From positions 248,001 to 312,000 of the forward strand of contig JAEZYP010000044.1 of the NCBI GenBank assembly GCA_023418995.1: a stretch of DNA of 64,000 nucleotides, written 5' to 3'. The stretch comes from Bacillota bacterium (GTDB lineage: Bacteria > Bacillota > Clostridia > Oscillospirales > Acutalibacteraceae). The position numbers were made by a program, and so were the translations under genes. Shown here one piece after another: positions 25,503-33,974 of the stretch (positions are counted from its first letter, which is position 1; each line of letters opens with the position of its first letter). The notes beneath the pieces are model-generated. The model was given only the letters and a program-made list of their open reading frames with translations, was not told the DNA's origin and did no database searches.

Positions 25503-27575
25503 ATGCAACGCTTAAAAAAGCAGATTAAAAGCAATTATCATATTTTTGCGTTGGTTTTTATTGCTGTGTTGTCATTTGGTCTTAATTTCTATGCGATATC
25601 AAATAACGGAACCGGCAATGAGTATTACGCGGCATGTATTAAAAGCATGACGCAAAGCTTCCACAATTTTTTCTTTGTCTCCTTTGATCCGGCGGGAATG
25701 GTGTCAGTTGATAAGCCGCCGCTTGGATTATGGACACAGGCAATATCCGTTCTCGTTTTCGGTTACCACGGATGGGCAATGCTGCTTCCGCAGGCCGTGG
25801 CTGGTACGGCTTCCACTGTCTTAATTTATATCCTGACAGCAAAATATTTCGGAAGGCCGGCGGGGTTAATTTCGTCATTAATTTTTGCTGTTACTCCGAT
25901 TGTTGTGGTTGTATCGCGCAACAATACAATGGATATGCAGCTGGTCTTTTTATTGCTTTTGGCCGCATGGCTTTTGTTCCGCTCAATCGATACCGGTAAG
26001 AGAAGTTATTTATTTCTGACCGCCGTAACCGTCGGACTTGGCTTTAACATAAAAATGCTGCAGGCTTATATGATTTTGCCTGCGGTTATCCTTACATATT
26101 TAATTTTTGCCAAGGAAAAGTTTAGCCGCCGCCTCCTGAGCGGCTTGATTGGTATCGTTATTATGGTAGCCGTATCCTTTGCGTGGGTTACCGCAGTGGA
26201 GCTGTATCCTGCTGAAAGTCGACCATATGTGGACAGTACCAGCAATAATTCTATGATGGAATTGATTATTGGGCATAACGGAACGGAACGATTGTTTGGG
26301 AGCAGAAGTGGCGGTGGTGCAAGCGTAATGCAAAGAGGTGATTCCAACCAGGATCAGTCGAATTTTAATCAGGAGCGACAAATGCCTCCTGAACAGGATG
26401 GAACTCCTCCGCAAATTCCGGACAGAGAGGATTCCGACCGTTCCTTAAGAGAGGGTCAGGATAATCGGGATGACGGCTTTAACGGAGCGGATGGACGCGA
26501 CGGTCAGCGAAGAACGGAAGACGGACAAGGCGGCAATTTTGCAGGGCAAGGTCGCGGCTCCGAAATTGGCGATGCATCCGCAGTGCGTCTCTGGTCTACG
26601 AACTTATACGGACAAAGCTCCTGGTTTCTGCTGTTTGCATTTTGCAGTATTCTGGTATGCATCCGTTGGAAATTACTGCGCAAAAAAGAGTTGTCTCAGG
26701 CGGCAATGGTATTCTGGTCCGCTTGGTTACTTACAATGACAGTATTATTCAGCTTTGCGGGATTCTATCACCGTTACTATCTGTGCATGATTGCTCCGGC
26801 TGTCGCGGTGCTCAGCGGTGTAGGTGTAATTACAATGTACCGCGGTTTTAAGAAGCGTAAGGAACACTGGAGACAGCATTTACTTCCTATTTTTCTGCTT
26901 GTATCCTTTTTGGCTAATCTCGCGCTGCAAATTAAGTGTATATGGAACTATTCTGGTTTAAAAGACTGGCTTTTTTTACTGATAGCGGCAACGTCAGGAA
27001 TCGGGCTTCTCTTTCTTCTGCTCTATTTGCTAAGACGGAAATCAATCGCTCTGATACTCACAACAGCGGCTCTGGTGATTTCTTCGCTGACCGCGCCGTT
27101 ATACTGGGCGCTGACGCCGGTACTATATGTATCTAATATGACTATGCCGTACGCAGGACCGGAGCTGGCGGGAGATATGAACGGAGATATTCGGGGAGGC
27201 GGTAATCAGGATAAACGCAGCAATTCGTCATCCGGTTTGAAAGAATATCTTGTCAATCATTATCAGGAAGGTAGTTTTTTGGTGGTGTCCCAACGTGCCA
27301 ACGATGTGGCGCAGTTTATTATCGATACCGGGTTGCCCTGCTATGCCTATGGCGGTTTTTTGGGGTCCGACAATTCCCTTACGCTTGATCGGCTGAAAGA
27401 ACTCGTTTCTGAAGGTAAAATCACGTATTTCCTTGTATCTTCACAAAATATAGGTGGAGGAAATTCGGAAATATTATCCTATGTTAAGGAAAATGCCGTT
27501 TTAATTGATTCCAGCAAATACAATTTAGGCAATTCCTTTGAAAATCAGAATGGCTCCTTGTATCTCTTTCAATAA
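25503..27575 (+). CDS. GT-C membrane glycosyltransferase (YkcB/ArnT-like, GT39 type)
   Basis: 690 residues with about a dozen membrane helices. The N-terminal loop NEYYAACIKSMTQS and DPAGMVSVDKPPLGLW match the YkcB-like PMT/ArnT clan, which transfers sugars from polyprenyl phosphate on the outer face of the membrane. Between helices, about residues 277-357 form a low-complexity insert rich in Asp, Gln, Asn, Arg and Gly. A soluble C-terminal domain of about 100 residues follows the last helix. No GtrA or dolichyl-phosphate-mannose synthase partner is adjacent. The acceptor is unknown. Confidence 0.85.
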   Translation: MQRLKKQIKSNYHIFALVFIAVLSFGLNFYAISNNGTGNEYYAACIKSMTQSFHNFFFVSFDPAGMVSVDKPPLGLWTQAISVLVFGYHGWAMLLPQAVAGTASTVLIYILTAKYFGRPAGLISSLIFAVTPIVVVVSRNNTMDMQLVFLLLLAAWLLFRSIDTGKRSYLFLTAVTVGLGFNIKMLQAYMILPAVILTYLIFAKEKFSRRLLSGLIGIVIMVAVSFAWVTAVELYPAESRPYVDSTSNNSMMELIIGHNGTERLFGSRSGGGASVMQRGDSNQDQSNFNQERQMPPEQDGTPPQIPDREDSDRSLREGQDNRDDGFNGADGRDGQRRTEDGQGGNFAGQGRGSEIGDASAVRLWSTNLYGQSSWFLLFAFCSILVCIRWKLLRKKELSQAAMVFWSAWLLTMTVLFSFAGFYHRYYLCMIAPAVAVLSGVGVITMYRGFKKRKEHWRQHLLPIFLLVSFLANLALQIKCIWNYSGLKDWLFLLIAATSGIGLLFLLLYLLRRKSIALILTTAALVISSLTAPLYWALTPVLYVSNMTMPYAGPELAGDMNGDIRGGGNQDKRSNSSSGLKEYLVNHYQEGSFLVVSQRANDVAQFIIDTGLPCYAYGGFLGSDNSLTLDRLKELVSEGKITYFLVSSQNIGGGNSEILSYVKENAVLIDSSKYNLGNSFENQNGSLYLFQ

Positions 27576-27646
27576 TTACCCTCGTTGCTTCTTAACTGCT
27601 CCGCTTTCTACTGGAAGAATTCAAAATGCTATGCTGAAATTATATA

Positions 27647-27936
27647 ATGTGTGAGAAAACTGATTGCATCGGTGGGGCGACTCGTCCGGTGCGGGGTTAT
27701 CGCTTGTTTAAATTCGGTAAAGAGGAGTTTGCAATTGAAATTGGCTGTCATCACTTATCACAGGCGAAGGAGATTAAAAGTACCCTTGATAAGAAAAAGT
27801 CGCTCGGAAGGATAGAAGTTTTAACCTAGAACGAGCTACCCGCAGAATTAAAAAGCTATCCGCACTAAGCGGTATTCATTTGGTAGAGGATATCGAAATA
27901 AATATTGCTTACGCCGATTATCTGTGTTATAGGTAA
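27647..27936 (+). pseudogene. Possible frameshifted remnant gene, unknown family
   Basis: An ATG-started frame (27647-27829, 60 codons) has no clear ribosome site. A second frame in a different phase continues from about 27797 to a TAA at 27934-27936, encoding RATRRIKKLSALSGIHLVED and ending YADYLCYR. Both parts have protein-like composition, so one gene broken by a frameshift is possible. A sequencing error or chance ORFs remain possible. I recognise no family. Confidence 0.25.
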
Positions 27937-27948
27937 TCGGCGTATTTG
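27910..27948 (+). terminator. Possible weak terminator or inverted repeat
   Basis: TACGCCGATTA pairs perfectly with TAATCGGCGTA around a 13-nt loop, followed only by TTTG, so termination would be weak. Confidence 0.35.
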
Positions 27949-28106
27949 AGCCAAACAAGTGCGGAACCCCCCTATTGTTTGGTAGAAAGGTAATTTCAGC
28001 ATAGAAATGCCTTGCAGTTTTACAGATATCTTTTGATATATATACTTTTAGTAAAGGACCCCTTACCGGAAACGAATATGGAAAGAGGCATTTTTTGTAG
28101 TAAATA

Positions 28107-28637
28107 CTATTTGCAGAACTGCTCCAGATAAAGGTCGATGCTTTTTTGAATAATTTCTTTCGCTTCCTCCGGACCTTTAACTTCGTCGATTGCGGTCACT
28201 TTCCCCTCCAGTGCTTTGTAAACAGAAAAGAAATGGGACATCTCGTCAAAAATATGTTTCGGCAGTTCACTGATATTATGGTAGCCGTTGTAGGTCGGGT
28301 CATTGAAAGGAATCGCGATAATCTTTTCATCCTTCATGCCGGCGTCTACCATTGCGATGACGCCGATAGGATAACAGCGCACCAGCGAAAGCGGATGGAT
28401 ATCCTCCGAGCACAAAACGAGCACGTCGAGCGGGTCATGGTCGCTCGCGTAGGTTCTGGGAATAAAGCCGTAATTAGCTGGATAGTGGGTAGAGGTATAA
28501 AGAATACGGTCCAGCAGCAGCAGACCGGTCTCTTTATCCAGCTCGTATTTTACTTTACTGCCTTTTGTGATTTCGATTACAGCGCAAAAATCTTCACGTT
28601 TAATTCTTTTGGGTGAAATATCGTGCCAAATATTCAT
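28107..28637 (-). CDS. ppa: Inorganic pyrophosphatase, family I
   Basis: 176 residues. Hydrolyses pyrophosphate and pulls biosynthetic reactions forward. Seen: KVKYELDKETG near residue 28, YPANYGFIPRTYASDHDPLDVLVL with the metal-binding aspartates near 65-72, and IPFNDPTYNGYHNI near 109. Mg-dependent soluble type. The ATG is preceded on the minus strand by GGAGGT. It is a single-gene unit. Confidence 0.95.
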   Translation of the reverse strand: MNIWHDISPKRIKREDFCAVIEITKGSKVKYELDKETGLLLLDRILYTSTHYPANYGFIPRTYASDHDPLDVLVLCSEDIHPLSLVRCYPIGVIAMVDAGMKDEKIIAIPFNDPTYNGYHNISELPKHIFDEMSHFFSVYKALEGKVTAIDEVKGPEEAKEIIQKSIDLYLEQFCK

Positions 28638-28696
28638 AAATGACCTCCAAACATTCTTTCTTTATATTTTATCATTTTTCCGCTCTGTTATGAAGT

Positions 28697-28725
28697 GTTA
28701 TTTTCATGCCGACCGATCATATATT
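28697..28725 (+). promoter_or_regulatory. Candidate SigE promoter of the YlmC/YmxH gene
   Basis: GTTATTT (28697-28703), a 14-bp spacer and CATATATT (28718-28725) fit the mother-cell SigE pattern (ATATT-like, N14, CATACANT). B. subtilis ylmC and ymxH are sporulation genes. The predicted leader would be very short (about 14 nt). Confidence 0.4.
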
Positions 28726-28745
28726 TCAGACAGGGGGTGAAATAT

Positions 28746-29039
28746 ATGAATTGCAGAATTGTGGATATGCGCCATAAGGAAGTGATTAATGTAAAGGATG
28801 GCACAAGACTGGGTTGTGTCTGCGATGTGGAAATTGACACAGTAAGCGCAAAGGTGATATCCATTGTCGTTTATGGACGTCTTCGTTGTTTTGGCTTATT
28901 TGGCCGTGAAGATGATATGATAATCAGATGGCAGGATATTCAGGTAATTGGTGACGATACGATACTGGTATGCTATAATAACTTTTGCAGAACAAGAAAG
29001 CATATCCGCGGAGTAGGCGGCTTTTTCGGCGGCGGATAA
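28746..29039 (+). CDS. YlmC/YmxH-family sporulation protein (PRC-barrel)
   Basis: 97 residues from ATG 28746, with CAGGGGGTG upstream. MRHKEVINVKDGTRLGCVCDVEID and YGRLRCFGLFGREDDMIIRWQDI are typical for the PRC-barrel YlmC/YmxH family associated with sporulation. Four cysteines are spread along the protein. The Gly/Phe-rich tail FFGGG is where a 24-bp tandem duplication begins (29019-29067). Confidence 0.9.
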   Translation: MNCRIVDMRHKEVINVKDGTRLGCVCDVEIDTVSAKVISIVVYGRLRCFGLFGREDDMIIRWQDIQVIGDDTILVCYNNFCRTRKHIRGVGGFFGGG

Positions 29040-29067
29040 AAATGGCTTTTTCGGCGGCGGATAAAAA
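29019..29067 (+). repeat. 24-bp tandem duplication covering the end of the YlmC/YmxH gene
   Basis: A 24-bp unit starting GGCTTTTTCGGCGGCGG and ending ATAAAAA is present at 29019-29042 and again, identical, at 29044-29067 with one T between (period 25). The first copy includes the gene's last codons and stop; the second is non-coding and runs up to the rpsB promoter. Confidence 0.9.
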
Positions 29068-29071
29068 AGTC

Positions 29072-29100
29072 TTGTATTATAATTTTACTTGTGATATAAT
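29072..29100 (+). promoter_or_regulatory. SigA-type promoter of rpsB-tsf
   Basis: TTGTAT (29072-29077) and TATAAT (29095-29100) are 17 bp apart, with the start near 29107. The leader of about 95 nt contains self-complementary segments (CGCCA near 29120 with TGGCG near 29173) that might serve autoregulation by S2. Confidence 0.7.
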
Positions 29101-29201
29101 AATCAGCGAAATTCACACGCCATAGTTATGACGATTTGGTGCCTTTACGGGTGTTGCGTCTGTTTAAACGTGGCGGAGGATAAACCAAGGAGGAAGAAAA
29201 A

Positions 29202-29948
29202 ATGTCAGTAGTATCTATGAAGCAACTTTTGGAAGCCGGTGTACACTTTGGTCATCAGACCAGAAGATGGAACCCGAAAATGGCAGAGTACATCTTTACA
29301 GAGCGTAACGGTATCTACATTATCGACCTGCAAAAGACGGTTAAAAAGCTGGAAGTCGCATACAACTTTGTGCGTGACCTCACCGTAGACGGCAAGTCTG
29401 TATTGTTTGTCGGAACGAAAAAGCAGGCTCAGGATTCTGTTAAAGAAGAAGCAGAGCGCGCAGGCGCATATTATGTGAATGCACGTTGGCTGGGTGGAAT
29501 GTTGACAAACTTCCGTACAATCCGCCGCAGAATCGACCGTTTAAAGCAGCTTAAAGCAATGGAAGAAGATGGTACTTTTGATCTTCTGCCAAAGAAGGAA
29601 GTTATTAAGCTTCGCCTTGAAATAGAAAAACTCGAGAAATTCCTTGGCGGCATCAAGGATATGAAACAAATTCCCGGCGCGTTATTTATTGTAGACCCGC
29701 GTAAAGAACGAATCGCGGTTGCAGAAGCTAAAAAGCTTGGTATCCCGATCGTTGCGATTGTTGATACAAACTGCGACCCGGACGAAATTAATTATGTTAT
29801 TCCGGGAAATGACGATGCAATCCGTGCGGTTAAACTGATTTCCGCTACTGTTGCAAACGCAATTATCGAAGGCAAAGAAGGCCAGATGGGCGCTGCGGCA
29901 GCTGAAGCTCAGGCTGACAAAGAAAACGAAACAGAATCCGCTGAATAA
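29202..29948 (+). CDS. rpsB: 30S ribosomal protein S2
   Basis: 248 residues. Start ATG 29202 after AAGGAGGAAG. SVVSMKQLLEAGVHFGHQTRRWNPKM, then ARWLGGMLTNFRTI and IVDTNCDPDEINYVIPGNDDAIR are S2 signatures. The C-terminal extension is acidic and Ala-rich. It binds late to the 30S head region and is followed by tsf, the universal pairing. Confidence 0.98.
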   Translation: MSVVSMKQLLEAGVHFGHQTRRWNPKMAEYIFTERNGIYIIDLQKTVKKLEVAYNFVRDLTVDGKSVLFVGTKKQAQDSVKEEAERAGAYYVNARWLGGMLTNFRTIRRRIDRLKQLKAMEEDGTFDLLPKKEVIKLRLEIEKLEKFLGGIKDMKQIPGALFIVDPRKERIAVAEAKKLGIPIVAIVDTNCDPDEINYVIPGNDDAIRAVKLISATVANAIIEGKEGQMGAAAAEAQADKENETESAE

Positions 29949-30002
29949 TTGGAATTATGCAGAATCATAATATAACGAGTATTAGAACCGGAGGAAATAA
30001 GA

Positions 30003-30917
30003 ATGGCTTTTACAGCTAAAGATGTTGCAGCGCTTCGCGAGAAGACCGGCTGCGGAATGATGGATTGCAAAAAGGCACTTGCCGCATCTGACGGAAATAT
30101 GGAAGGCGCGATTGATTTTCTGAGAGAAAAAGGTCTTGCAGCCGCCACAAAGAAAGCCGGTCGCATTGCGGCAGAGGGTGTTGCCTTTGCATTTGTAAAT
30201 GATGACTGCACCGTCGGTGTTGATATTGAAGTAAACGCGGAAACCGATTTCGTTGCAAAGAATGCAGATTTTCAGAATTTTGTGAAGACCTGCGCAGATA
30301 CCGTAATTGAATTCAACCCGGCAGATGTTGACGCACTGCTTAAGTGCATTGCGAGCGGCAGCGACAAAACGGTTGACGACCTGCTCAAAGAGAAGATTCA
30401 AACAATCGGTGAGAATATCAAAATCCGTCGTTTTGAGCGCTTTGAAGGTGTTGTTGGCGCTTATATCCATGCCGCAGGCAAAATCGGCGTTTTGGTAAAG
30501 TTTGATACTTCGGCTGAGGTTGCCGCAAAAGATGAGTTCAAAGAGTACGCGAAAAACATTGCGATGCAGATTGCCGCGATTAACCCGCAGTACCTGAATG
30601 AAAAATCTGTACCTGCAGATGTTGTCGAGCATGAGAAGACAATTTTGAAAGAGCAGATTATTAATGATGGCAAGCCGGCTGAAATTGCCGAGAAGATTGT
30701 TGTCGGCAGACTTGGAAAATTCTTTAAGGAAATTTGCCTAGTTGACCAGACCTATGTAAAGGATGGCAATCTGTCAGTGAAGCAGTATACTGAAGAGACT
30801 GGTAAAGCACTTGGCGGTTCAATCGAAATCACCGGCTTTGTCCGCTATGAGCGCGGCGAGGGAATTGAAAAGCGCGAGGATAATTTTGCTGATGAAATTG
30901 CAAGCATGATTAAATAA
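30003..30917 (+). CDS. tsf: Elongation factor Ts
   Basis: 304 residues. Guanine-nucleotide exchange factor for EF-Tu. N-terminal UBA-like domain with LREKTGCGMMDCKKAL at residues 11-26, then FLREKGLAAATKKAGRIAAEG and the core contact VDIEVNAETDFVAKN near residue 75. Start ATG follows GGAGGAAATAAG. Operon end: a terminator follows. Confidence 0.98.
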   Translation: MAFTAKDVAALREKTGCGMMDCKKALAASDGNMEGAIDFLREKGLAAATKKAGRIAAEGVAFAFVNDDCTVGVDIEVNAETDFVAKNADFQNFVKTCADTVIEFNPADVDALLKCIASGSDKTVDDLLKEKIQTIGENIKIRRFERFEGVVGAYIHAAGKIGVLVKFDTSAEVAAKDEFKEYAKNIAMQIAAINPQYLNEKSVPADVVEHEKTILKEQIINDGKPAEIAEKIVVGRLGKFFKEICLVDQTYVKDGNLSVKQYTEETGKALGGSIEITGFVRYERGEGIEKREDNFADEIASMIK

Positions 30918-30930
30918 TTCTCTGTAATGT

Positions 30931-30964
30931 AAATAGCGCGGGGTAAATCCTGCGCTATTTTTTT
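30931..30964 (+). terminator. Terminator after tsf
   Basis: AAATAGCGC (30931-30939) pairs with GCGCTATTT (30952-30960), followed by Ts. Confidence 0.85.
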
Positions 30965-31043
30965 ATGCTTTTTCTTAAGCAAATAACAAATGTTTCTAAA
31001 TTATAAAACTTGCCAATAATAACTATATTTAGGAATGAAAGGC

Positions 31044-31072
31044 TTTACTTTATACAAGGCTTATTGTAAAAT
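31044..31072 (+). promoter_or_regulatory. Promoter upstream of pyrH
   Basis: TTTACT (31044-31049) and TAAAAT (31067-31072) are 17 bp apart, about 30 bp before the pyrH start. Confidence 0.45.
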
Positions 31073-31101
31073 AAAATAAATTGATTACAGGAGTGTTAAG
31101 A

Positions 31102-31815
31102 TTGCAACCGAAATATAAGAGAGTACTTCTTAAACTGAGCGGTGAATCGCTCGCGGGCAAAGATACCCATGGCATAGATTTTGATACGGTACTGAATATT
31201 TGTCAACCAATTAAAGAGTGCTCCGATATGGGAGTTGAAATTGGTATAGTAGTCGGCGGCGGTAATTTTTGGCGTGGTCGCAGCAGCGGCAAGATGGATC
31301 GTACCCGCGCTGACCATATGGGAATGCTCGCTACCACCATTAACGCGCTGGGCGTTGCGGATGCACTGGAACAGCTTGGCGTTCAGGTACGCGTGCAAAC
31401 GGCAATCGGAATGCAGCAGATTGCGGAACCCTATATCCGCAACCGTGCAGTACGCCATTTGGAAAAGGGCAGGGTTGTTGTTTTTGGCTGCGGTACGGGA
31501 AACCCGTTTTTTTCAACTGATACGGCGGCCGCGTTACGAGCGGCGGAAATCGATGCGGATATCATTTTAAAGGCTACTATGGTGGATGGCGTATATGATA
31601 GCGACCCGAAGAAGAACGCAAACGCAGTGAAGTTTGAATCCCTCTCTTTTATGGATGTTTTAAATAAAAATTTGCAGGTGATGGACAGCACTGCTGCTTC
31701 GTTATGCAAAGATAACAATATCCCCATTCTGGTTTTCAGCATTGATGAACCTGATAATATCAAAAAGGCTATGTGCGGTGAACCGATCGGTACAATTGTT
31801 AAGGAGGAATTTTAA
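31102..31815 (+). CDS. pyrH: UMP kinase
   Basis: 237 residues from TTG 31102, which has CAGGAG at good spacing and gives the family start MQPKYKRVLLKLSGESL. Phosphorylates UMP to UDP, an amino-acid-kinase fold enzyme. GVEIGIVVGGGNFWRGR near residue 48, DRTRADHMGMLATTINALG near 70 and GTGNPFFSTDTAAALRA near 134 match PyrH. Its stop overlaps the frr start by one base. Confidence 0.97.
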   Translation: MQPKYKRVLLKLSGESLAGKDTHGIDFDTVLNICQPIKECSDMGVEIGIVVGGGNFWRGRSSGKMDRTRADHMGMLATTINALGVADALEQLGVQVRVQTAIGMQQIAEPYIRNRAVRHLEKGRVVVFGCGTGNPFFSTDTAAALRAAEIDADIILKATMVDGVYDSDPKKNANAVKFESLSFMDVLNKNLQVMDSTAASLCKDNNIPILVFSIDEPDNIKKAMCGEPIGTIVKEEF

Positions 31816-32369
31816 TGAAAGAAATTATTGCAAGCGCAGAAGAGCGCATGAAAAAAAGCCTTGCGGCTTTGACAACAGAATATGCCGCAATCCGGGCTGG
31901 CAGAGCAAATCCTGCCGTTTTGGATAAAATCAAGGTGGATTATTACGGCGCGCCCACTTCTATTACTCAGCTGGCTGCGGTAGCGGTAAGCGAAGCCAGA
32001 GTACTTACAATTCAGCCTTGGGATATCTCTGTATGCCATGCAATTGAGAAGGCGATTCAAACATCGGATATTGGAATTAATCCTCAGAGTGACGGAAAAA
32101 TAATTCGTCTGACCTTTCCGCCGTTGAACGAAGAGCGTCGCCGTGAATTAGCGAAAGAAATCAGCAAAATGGCGGAAGAATGCAAAGTTGCGATCCGGAA
32201 TCTCCGCCGTGAGGCAATGGATAAATTAAAAGCCATGAAGAAGAATTCAGAGCTGACGGAGGACGATTTAAAGTCTGCCGAGAAAAAAACTCAGGATATA
32301 ACGGATAAATTCTGTAAAGAAATCGACGCTATCTCGGAGAAAAAACATCAAGAAATAATGGAAATATAG
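31815..32369 (+). CDS. frr: Ribosome recycling factor
   Basis: 184 residues, standard length. Splits the post-termination ribosome with EF-G. RAGRANPAVLDKIKVDYYG near residue 29, PLNEERRRELAKEISKMAEE near 105 and the long three-helix bundle fit. AAGGAGG precedes ATG 31815. Part of the pyrH-frr-uppS-cdsA-dxr-rseP-ispG-polC run. Confidence 0.98.
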   Translation: MKEIIASAEERMKKSLAALTTEYAAIRAGRANPAVLDKIKVDYYGAPTSITQLAAVAVSEARVLTIQPWDISVCHAIEKAIQTSDIGINPQSDGKIIRLTFPPLNEERRRELAKEISKMAEECKVAIRNLRREAMDKLKAMKKNSELTEDDLKSAEKKTQDITDKFCKEIDAISEKKHQEIMEI

Positions 32370-32378
32370 GTCGTTAAA

Positions 32379-33086
32379 ATGGAACAAAAATATCTTCCCC
32401 GGCATCTGGGAATTATTATGGATGGGAACGGCCGTTGGGCGCAAAAGCGTGGTCTGCCGCGTTCGGCAGGGCACACTGCCGGTGCGGCCGTCTTTAAAAC
32501 GATAACCAGATATTGCAGTTCAATCGGTATTGAGTATCTGACGGTTTACGCGTTTTCTACTGAAAACTGGAAAAGGCCGCAGGATGAGGTCGGAGCTTTA
32601 TTTCGTTTGTTTCAGCAATATCTTGAAGATGCCCTTCGTGACTTTTTAAATGAAAACATAAAGGTAAAGTTTATGGGAGATACAGCTTCGTTTCCGGAAA
32701 AGCTGCAAAAGCTGATTCGGGAAACAACAGAGGTATCAAAAAACAGAACCGGAATGGTTTTAAATATCGCGCTGAACTATGGAGGGCGTTCCGAAATCAC
32801 CAGAGCGGTAAAGCTTTTGGCAGAAGAAATTAAAGAAGGCAAGCTCATGCCTGGTCAAATTGATGAAAAATCAATTGAACAGAAGCTTTATACCGCAGGT
32901 CAGCCGGATCCGGATTTAATTATCCGTCCAAGCGGAGAAAACAGAGTTTCTAATTTTCTGTTATGGCAATCGGCTTATTCAGAATACATGGTGTTGGATA
33001 TATTGTGGCCCGATTTTAAGCCAAAGGATTTGGACCGTATCTTGGAGGAGTATGCAAACCGCAACAGGCGATTTGGAGGGGTTTAA
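32379..33086 (+). CDS. uppS: Undecaprenyl diphosphate synthase
   Basis: 235 residues. Makes the C55 lipid carrier for wall synthesis from FPP and IPP. PRHLGIIMDGNGRWAQKRG supplies the catalytic Asp near residue 14; TVYAFSTENWKRP near 51 and DLIIRPSGENRVSNFLLWQ near 180 are conserved. Its product feeds peptidoglycan precursors (murC later in the window). Confidence 0.97.
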   Translation: MEQKYLPRHLGIIMDGNGRWAQKRGLPRSAGHTAGAAVFKTITRYCSSIGIEYLTVYAFSTENWKRPQDEVGALFRLFQQYLEDALRDFLNENIKVKFMGDTASFPEKLQKLIRETTEVSKNRTGMVLNIALNYGGRSEITRAVKLLAEEIKEGKLMPGQIDEKSIEQKLYTAGQPDPDLIIRPSGENRVSNFLLWQSAYSEYMVLDILWPDFKPKDLDRILEEYANRNRRFGGV

Positions 33087-33941
33087 TTGAAGGATAGATT
33101 ATCATCAGCTGCCATTATTATTTTTTTTGTAGCAGCCATCGTTATATTCAATAACACTTTCCCAATTGCCCTGAACATTGCAATTGCGTTAATTTCTGTT
33201 TTATCAGTCTATGAAATTATTTCTGCCTTAGGGCTATCGAAAAATACAATTCTTTTGATTCCTACAATTGTATTTTCCGCTATACTTCCATTTATACAGT
33301 CGCTTTCCGTGGCTTTCCCCTCAATTCAATATCATATATTGCAGCAAACTGCCTATTTTATTTATACCGTAACCATGTTTGGTTCACTCATTTTCTACCA
33401 TAAATTTGTTACTTTTCGCGAGGTTGGCGTTATTTACAGCATGGCACTTTTAATTCCGACAGCCTTGGAAACGATTATTAGCCTGCGTACCTTTGGGCAG
33501 GACCATGGCATGTTTTATGTGTTGATTGCGATATCATCCGCGTGGGTTGCGGATACCGGTGCGTTTTTTGCGGGAAGCTTTTGGGGGAAACATAAGCTAT
33601 GCCCGAATATCAGCCCCAAGAAAACGGTCGAAGGAGTTATGGGCGGCTTTCTTCTAAATATCGCCGCTATGATTGTATTCGGCTATATTTTTCATGTCAT
33701 CTATTATAAATACAGTGTGGAAATTTCCTACCTGTCTTTGGTACTTATCGGCATCTTCGGAACGATTATGTCTATTTTGGGAGATCTTAGTTTTTCCTTG
33801 ATTAAACGCAGCTGCCATATTAAGGATTTTAGTGAAATTATTCCGGGGCACGGCGGTATATTGGATCGCTTTGACAGCGTGATATTCTCTGCTCCTTTCG
33901 TATATTTGTTTGTTCAAATTATGCCAATTGTAACGGGATAA
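33087..33941 (+). CDS. cdsA: Phosphatidate cytidylyltransferase
   Basis: 284 residues from TTG 33087, immediately after uppS, with GGAGGGG as ribosome site. About seven or eight membrane helices. Makes CDP-diacylglycerol for phospholipids. The CDP-DAG signature is near the C-terminus: SLIKRSCHIKDFSEIIPGHG then GILDRFDS with two conserved Asp. Confidence 0.95.
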   Translation: MKDRLSSAAIIIFFVAAIVIFNNTFPIALNIAIALISVLSVYEIISALGLSKNTILLIPTIVFSAILPFIQSLSVAFPSIQYHILQQTAYFIYTVTMFGSLIFYHKFVTFREVGVIYSMALLIPTALETIISLRTFGQDHGMFYVLIAISSAWVADTGAFFAGSFWGKHKLCPNISPKKTVEGVMGGFLLNIAAMIVFGYIFHVIYYKYSVEISYLSLVLIGIFGTIMSILGDLSFSLIKRSCHIKDFSEIIPGHGGILDRFDSVIFSAPFVYLFVQIMPIVTG

Positions 33942-33974
33942 AAATGCAATATTTCAGCATTACGGTGAATAATA

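Larger units (their letters stand above)
27576..28106. other. Gene-poor region between glycosyltransferase and ppa
   Basis: 531 bp without a clearly functional gene. It contains two adjacent short reading frames that may be a broken gene (see the pseudogene entry), a perfect 11-bp inverted repeat TACGCCGATTA/TAATCGGCGTA (27910-27920 with 27934-27944) and an 8-bp inverted repeat CCAAACAA/TTGTTTGG (27951-27958 with 27975-27982). No mobile-element gene is evident. Confidence 0.6.

Noticed and set aside
29982..30632. 216-codon minus-strand frame opposite tsf
   Set aside because: Its composition (many Cys, Phe, His, Arg) is typical of antisense translation, and tsf is certain.
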